Below, in pieces: positions 5,343 through 7,290 of a stretch of DNA of 7,290 bases (positions within the stretch are counted from its first letter, which is position 1; each line of letters opens with the position of its first letter). The stretch spans positions 1 through 7,290 of the forward strand of contig SLSM01000272.1 of NCBI GenBank assembly GCA_007130445.1. The letters run 5' to 3'. The translations under genes were made by a program, and so were the position numbers. The stretch is from Trueperaceae bacterium. GTDB taxonomy: Bacteria; Deinococcota; Deinococci; Deinococcales; Trueperaceae. The notes under the pieces were generated by a model, which did not search any database, had not been told where the DNA came from, and was given only the letters and a program-made list of their open reading frames with translations.

Positions 5343-6929
5343 TCATCGGCGCGCTCCCGACCCGCAGCCGACGCACCCCCCGCCACGCGCCGCCTCGAGG
5401 CGCTCCTGGATCCGCAGCGACGTCGGCGTGACCGCCAGACCGCCAAGCGAGGTGCAGCGGTGCTCGCGCGGCATGCGCTTGGCGACGTCGCGCGCGGCGT
5501 CGACCACCTCGTCGAGCGGGATGAGCGGATCGAAGCCGGCGAGCGCCATGTTGGCGCATGCGAGCGCGTTGCTGGCAGCCATCACGTTCTTGCCGAGGCA
5601 GGGCGCCTCGACGCGGTTGGCGATCGGGTCGCAGATCAGGCCGAGCATGCTCTGCAGCGCCATCGAGGCGGCGGCCAGGGCCTGGTCGCGGGTGCCGCCA
5701 GCGAGCGTGACGAGCGCAGCGGCCGCCATGCAGGCAGCGGCGCCGCCCTCGGCCTGGCAGCCGCCGACCTCGGCTGCGAAGGTCCAGCGTGTCGTGAAGA
5801 CCATGCCGATGAGGCCGGCGGCGAGCATGGCGCGCGCCATGGCCTCTTCGTCCTGCTCCATGGCCTCGGCCATGGCGATCACGGCACCGGGCAGTCCGGC
5901 GCAGGCGCCCGCGGTTGGGGCCGCGACGATGACGCCCATGGCGCTCTTCACCTCCATCAAGGCGGTGACGTAGAGGACGATGCGGTTGAGCGCACCGCCG
6001 TCGAGCAACCGGCCGGCGCGCATCATCTCCTGGAAACGACCGCTCTGGTGGCCCAGCACGCGATCCTCGTAGTGCGTGCCGGCGATGCCCTGATCGATCG
6101 AGCGTCGCAGGATGCGGACGATGTCGACCATCGTCGCGACGATCTCGTCCTCGGAGAAGCCGCTGCGCGCCGCCTCGTACTCGACCGCCAGGCGCCACAG
6201 CGGCGTGTGGCGCTCGCCGTCGACGCGCAGCAGCTCCTCGCTTCCGGTGAAGGGGAGGCGGATACCCCGACGCGACGGGACCGGCAGCACTCGGCCCAGC
6301 CGCCTCACGAGCGACGGCCGCAGGTCGGCGAGCGCCTCGTCGGGGACGAACGCGTGGGCCTGGACCTGGACCAGGAGGCCGTCGGCGGTGTCGTGGACGA
6401 GGATCTCGTCGGCGTCGAGCCGCTCGGCCAGGCGCTCGGCGGCGGCACGCTGCGCCGCGTCCAGCCAGACGAGCGTCTCGGCGTAGCCGCCGTCCATCAC
6501 GAGCGGCACGTCGTCGATGCTGATCACCTGCATCATGCCGCCACCTGTGGAGATCGCGATCAGGCTGTGCTGCTCGCGCGCGTTGCGCAGCGTGAGCCGG
6601 TAGGTGTTGGGGTGCGGGTCGCCCACGTCGACCGTCTCGATGCGTAGGTCGATGCCCGCGTCGGCCAGCGCCCGGGTCGAGTCGGGGAGGCGCTCGTCGT
6701 CGGCCTCCCAGCCCAGCAGCCCGCCGAACAGGCCCATGTCCGATCCCTGGCTCGCGTGCGTGGTCGGCAGCGAACCCTCGCGGTCGAACTCGACCAGCAC
6801 GTCGGCGATGTCGCCGTCCATCAGGTCGCGCGCCAGGCGACCGATGCGCAAGGCGGCCGCGCAGTGCGAACTCGACGGCCCGCGCATGACGGGGCCGATG
6901 ACGTCGTTGAAGATGCTGATGGCGGGCAT
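5343..6929 (-). CDS. sdaA: L-serine ammonia-lyase (serine dehydratase), iron-sulfur dependent, single chain
   Basis: Converts L-serine to pyruvate and ammonia in the cytoplasm with a [4Fe-4S] cluster. The 528-residue chain holds both halves. The beta domain comes first, with GPSSSH at 17-22 (followed by Cys where Thr is usual) and STGGG at 128-131. The alpha domain has AGTHYEDRVLG near 283-293, APTAGACAGLPG at 337-348, GCQAEGG at 390-396, and CDPIANRVEAPCLGKN at 433-448. Cluster ligands Cys391, Cys433 and Cys444 show the 42- and 11-residue spacing of Legionella serine dehydratase. It is about 70 residues longer than SdaA-type enzymes. The extra length is mostly a segment around 150-235, where two-subunit enzymes carry an ACT domain, but I see no clear ACT motif. 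The tail ends CVGCGSGARR; family C-terminal Cys can cap the active site. AGGA lies six bases before the ATG. The upstream minus-strand gene ends 8 bases before it, suggesting co-transcription. Confidence 0.95.
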   Translation of the reverse strand: MPAISIFNDVIGPVMRGPSSSHCAAALRIGRLARDLMDGDIADVLVEFDREGSLPTTHASQGSDMGLFGGLLGWEADDERLPDSTRALADAGIDLRIETVDVGDPHPNTYRLTLRNAREQHSLIAISTGGGMMQVISIDDVPLVMDGGYAETLVWLDAAQRAAAERLAERLDADEILVHDTADGLLVQVQAHAFVPDEALADLRPSLVRRLGRVLPVPSRRGIRLPFTGSEELLRVDGERHTPLWRLAVEYEAARSGFSEDEIVATMVDIVRILRRSIDQGIAGTHYEDRVLGHQSGRFQEMMRAGRLLDGGALNRIVLYVTALMEVKSAMGVIVAAPTAGACAGLPGAVIAMAEAMEQDEEAMARAMLAAGLIGMVFTTRWTFAAEVGGCQAEGGAAACMAAAALVTLAGGTRDQALAAASMALQSMLGLICDPIANRVEAPCLGKNVMAASNALACANMALAGFDPLIPLDEVVDAARDVAKRMPREHRCTSLGGLAVTPTSLRIQERLEAARGGGCVGCGSGARR

Positions 6930-6935
6930 GGGTCA

Positions 6936-6939
6936 TCCT
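6936..6939 (-). promoter_or_regulatory. Ribosome binding site of the serine dehydratase gene
   Basis: AGGA on the minus strand, six bases before the ATG at 6929. It overlaps the TAG stop (6940-6938) of the upstream gene, an arrangement that favours translational coupling. It also decides the start against an out-of-frame ATG a few bases upstream. Confidence 0.6.
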
Positions 6940-7289
6940 ATGGCACCGCGGCGATGTGGATGGACGTGGTGCAGAGCATCACGTCCAACACGGGGTCGTC
7001 CGTCGAGGTGGCACCGAAGCTGACGGGTATGAGGTCGCCCGGAGCGACCGACCACCTCGTAGACGTCGCTCGTCCCGCCTTCACGCCGCTCTGTACCCAG
7101 GTGTGCTCATGGGGTGCGAAGTGGGACGCCCGGTGGTGGTGGGAAGAAGGTGACGAAACCGCCGTCGATGTCGAAGCCGAGCTCGATCGTGGTGGCGAAC
7201 ACGGCAGCCGACGTCATCGTCAGCGTGTTGGGGTCGGCAATCCGTGCCAGGACGTCCTGGCCGGGCGGCCGATGGATGATCCACAGGTC
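6938..7289 (-). pseudogene. 3' part of an unknown protein gene, apparently frameshifted, runs off the right edge
   Basis: Entering from the right edge, one minus-strand frame (7289 to a TGA at 7109-7107) encodes a protein-like stretch with strong G/C third positions: DLWIIHRPPGQDVL, later ELGFDIDGGFVTFF. It then degenerates to PPPPGVPLRTP. From about 7130 a second frame takes over, with similar codon quality (SHFAPHEHTWVQSGV, later APGDLIPVSFGATST and LCTTSIHIAAVP), and ends at TAG 6940-6938. Moving from the first to the second requires skipping one base in or near the GGTGGTGGTGGG run (plus strand 7132-7143). So a single-base insertion, or a two-base loss, probably split one gene. The beta-strand-like composition suggests a sandwich or binding domain, but I recognise no family. 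Sequencing error, a real pseudogene and, least likely, programmed frameshifting are the alternatives. It probably shares a transcript with the serine dehydratase gene. Confidence 0.55.
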
Positions 7290-7290
7290 G

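Noticed and set aside
3659..5431. A plus-strand open frame of about 590 codons across the SDR fragment and repeat protein
   Set aside because: Almost entirely Arg/Ser/Gly/Pro low-complexity residues; the other two plus frames carry the recognisable SDR and ELWxxDGT sequences.
5296..6936. A long minus-strand open frame (about 546 codons) overlapping the serine dehydratase gene
   Set aside because: Arg/Gly/Ala/Pro/His-rich, with no domain; it is a one-base-shifted shadow of the serine dehydratase frame, which has all family motifs.
7125..7144. Programmed +1 frameshift in the right-end gene
   Set aside because: There is no recognisable slippery site with a stop or stimulatory structure; a base insertion or sequencing error at the trinucleotide run is simpler.

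Overview
This is a GC-rich bacterial window in which true coding frames show very high G/C at third codon positions. That causes several long antisense and shifted shadow ORFs. The composition and gene content (WHG-type TetR regulator, ELWxxDGT-repeat protein, fused Fe-S serine dehydratase, divergent ALDH) would fit an Actinomycetota or Myxococcota-like genome. The sequence alone does not settle this. No rRNA, tRNA, CRISPR array, IS element or phage gene was recognised.

Layout. (1) 1-2318, plus strand: the 3' part of an atypical aldehyde dehydrogenase, then a dihydrodipicolinate-synthase/N-acetylneuraminate-lyase-family enzyme that resembles hydroxyproline-pathway pyrroline-hydroxycarboxylate deaminases rather than DapA. 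They are probably one catabolic operon. (2) 2305-2704: a short coding-like C-terminal fragment on the minus strand, then about 260 bases with no recognised gene. (3) 2705-3415, minus: a TetR-family repressor with a WHG-type C-terminal domain. It is divergent from a short-chain dehydrogenase/reductase (SDR) gene at 3511. The AT-rich spacer holds a promoter-like TTGACA and an inverted-repeat operator candidate. (4) The SDR stops looking like an SDR at about 3940, before its catalytic Tyr/Lys. It runs out of frame into the 3' part of a gene for an ELWxxDGT-type repeat protein (to 5204). This is a clear chimeric junction. (5) 5205-5342: a convergent intergenic gap with a stem-loop. (6) 5343-6929, minus: an intact single-chain iron-sulfur L-serine ammonia-lyase. 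(7) 6938-7289, minus: the end of an unknown protein gene, apparently split by a frameshift, stopping 8 bases before the serine dehydratase start.

The intact genes suggest amino-acid catabolism: an imine or 2-keto-acid lyase/deaminase with an aldehyde dehydrogenase, and serine converted to pyruvate plus ammonia. The TetR/SDR pair looks like a normal divergent regulator-target unit whose target has been broken. The most notable feature is the cluster of three damaged or chimeric coding regions (about 2445, 3940 and 7130). They could be recombination or decay in a variable region, or sequence/assembly error. I found no convincing new multi-gene system.
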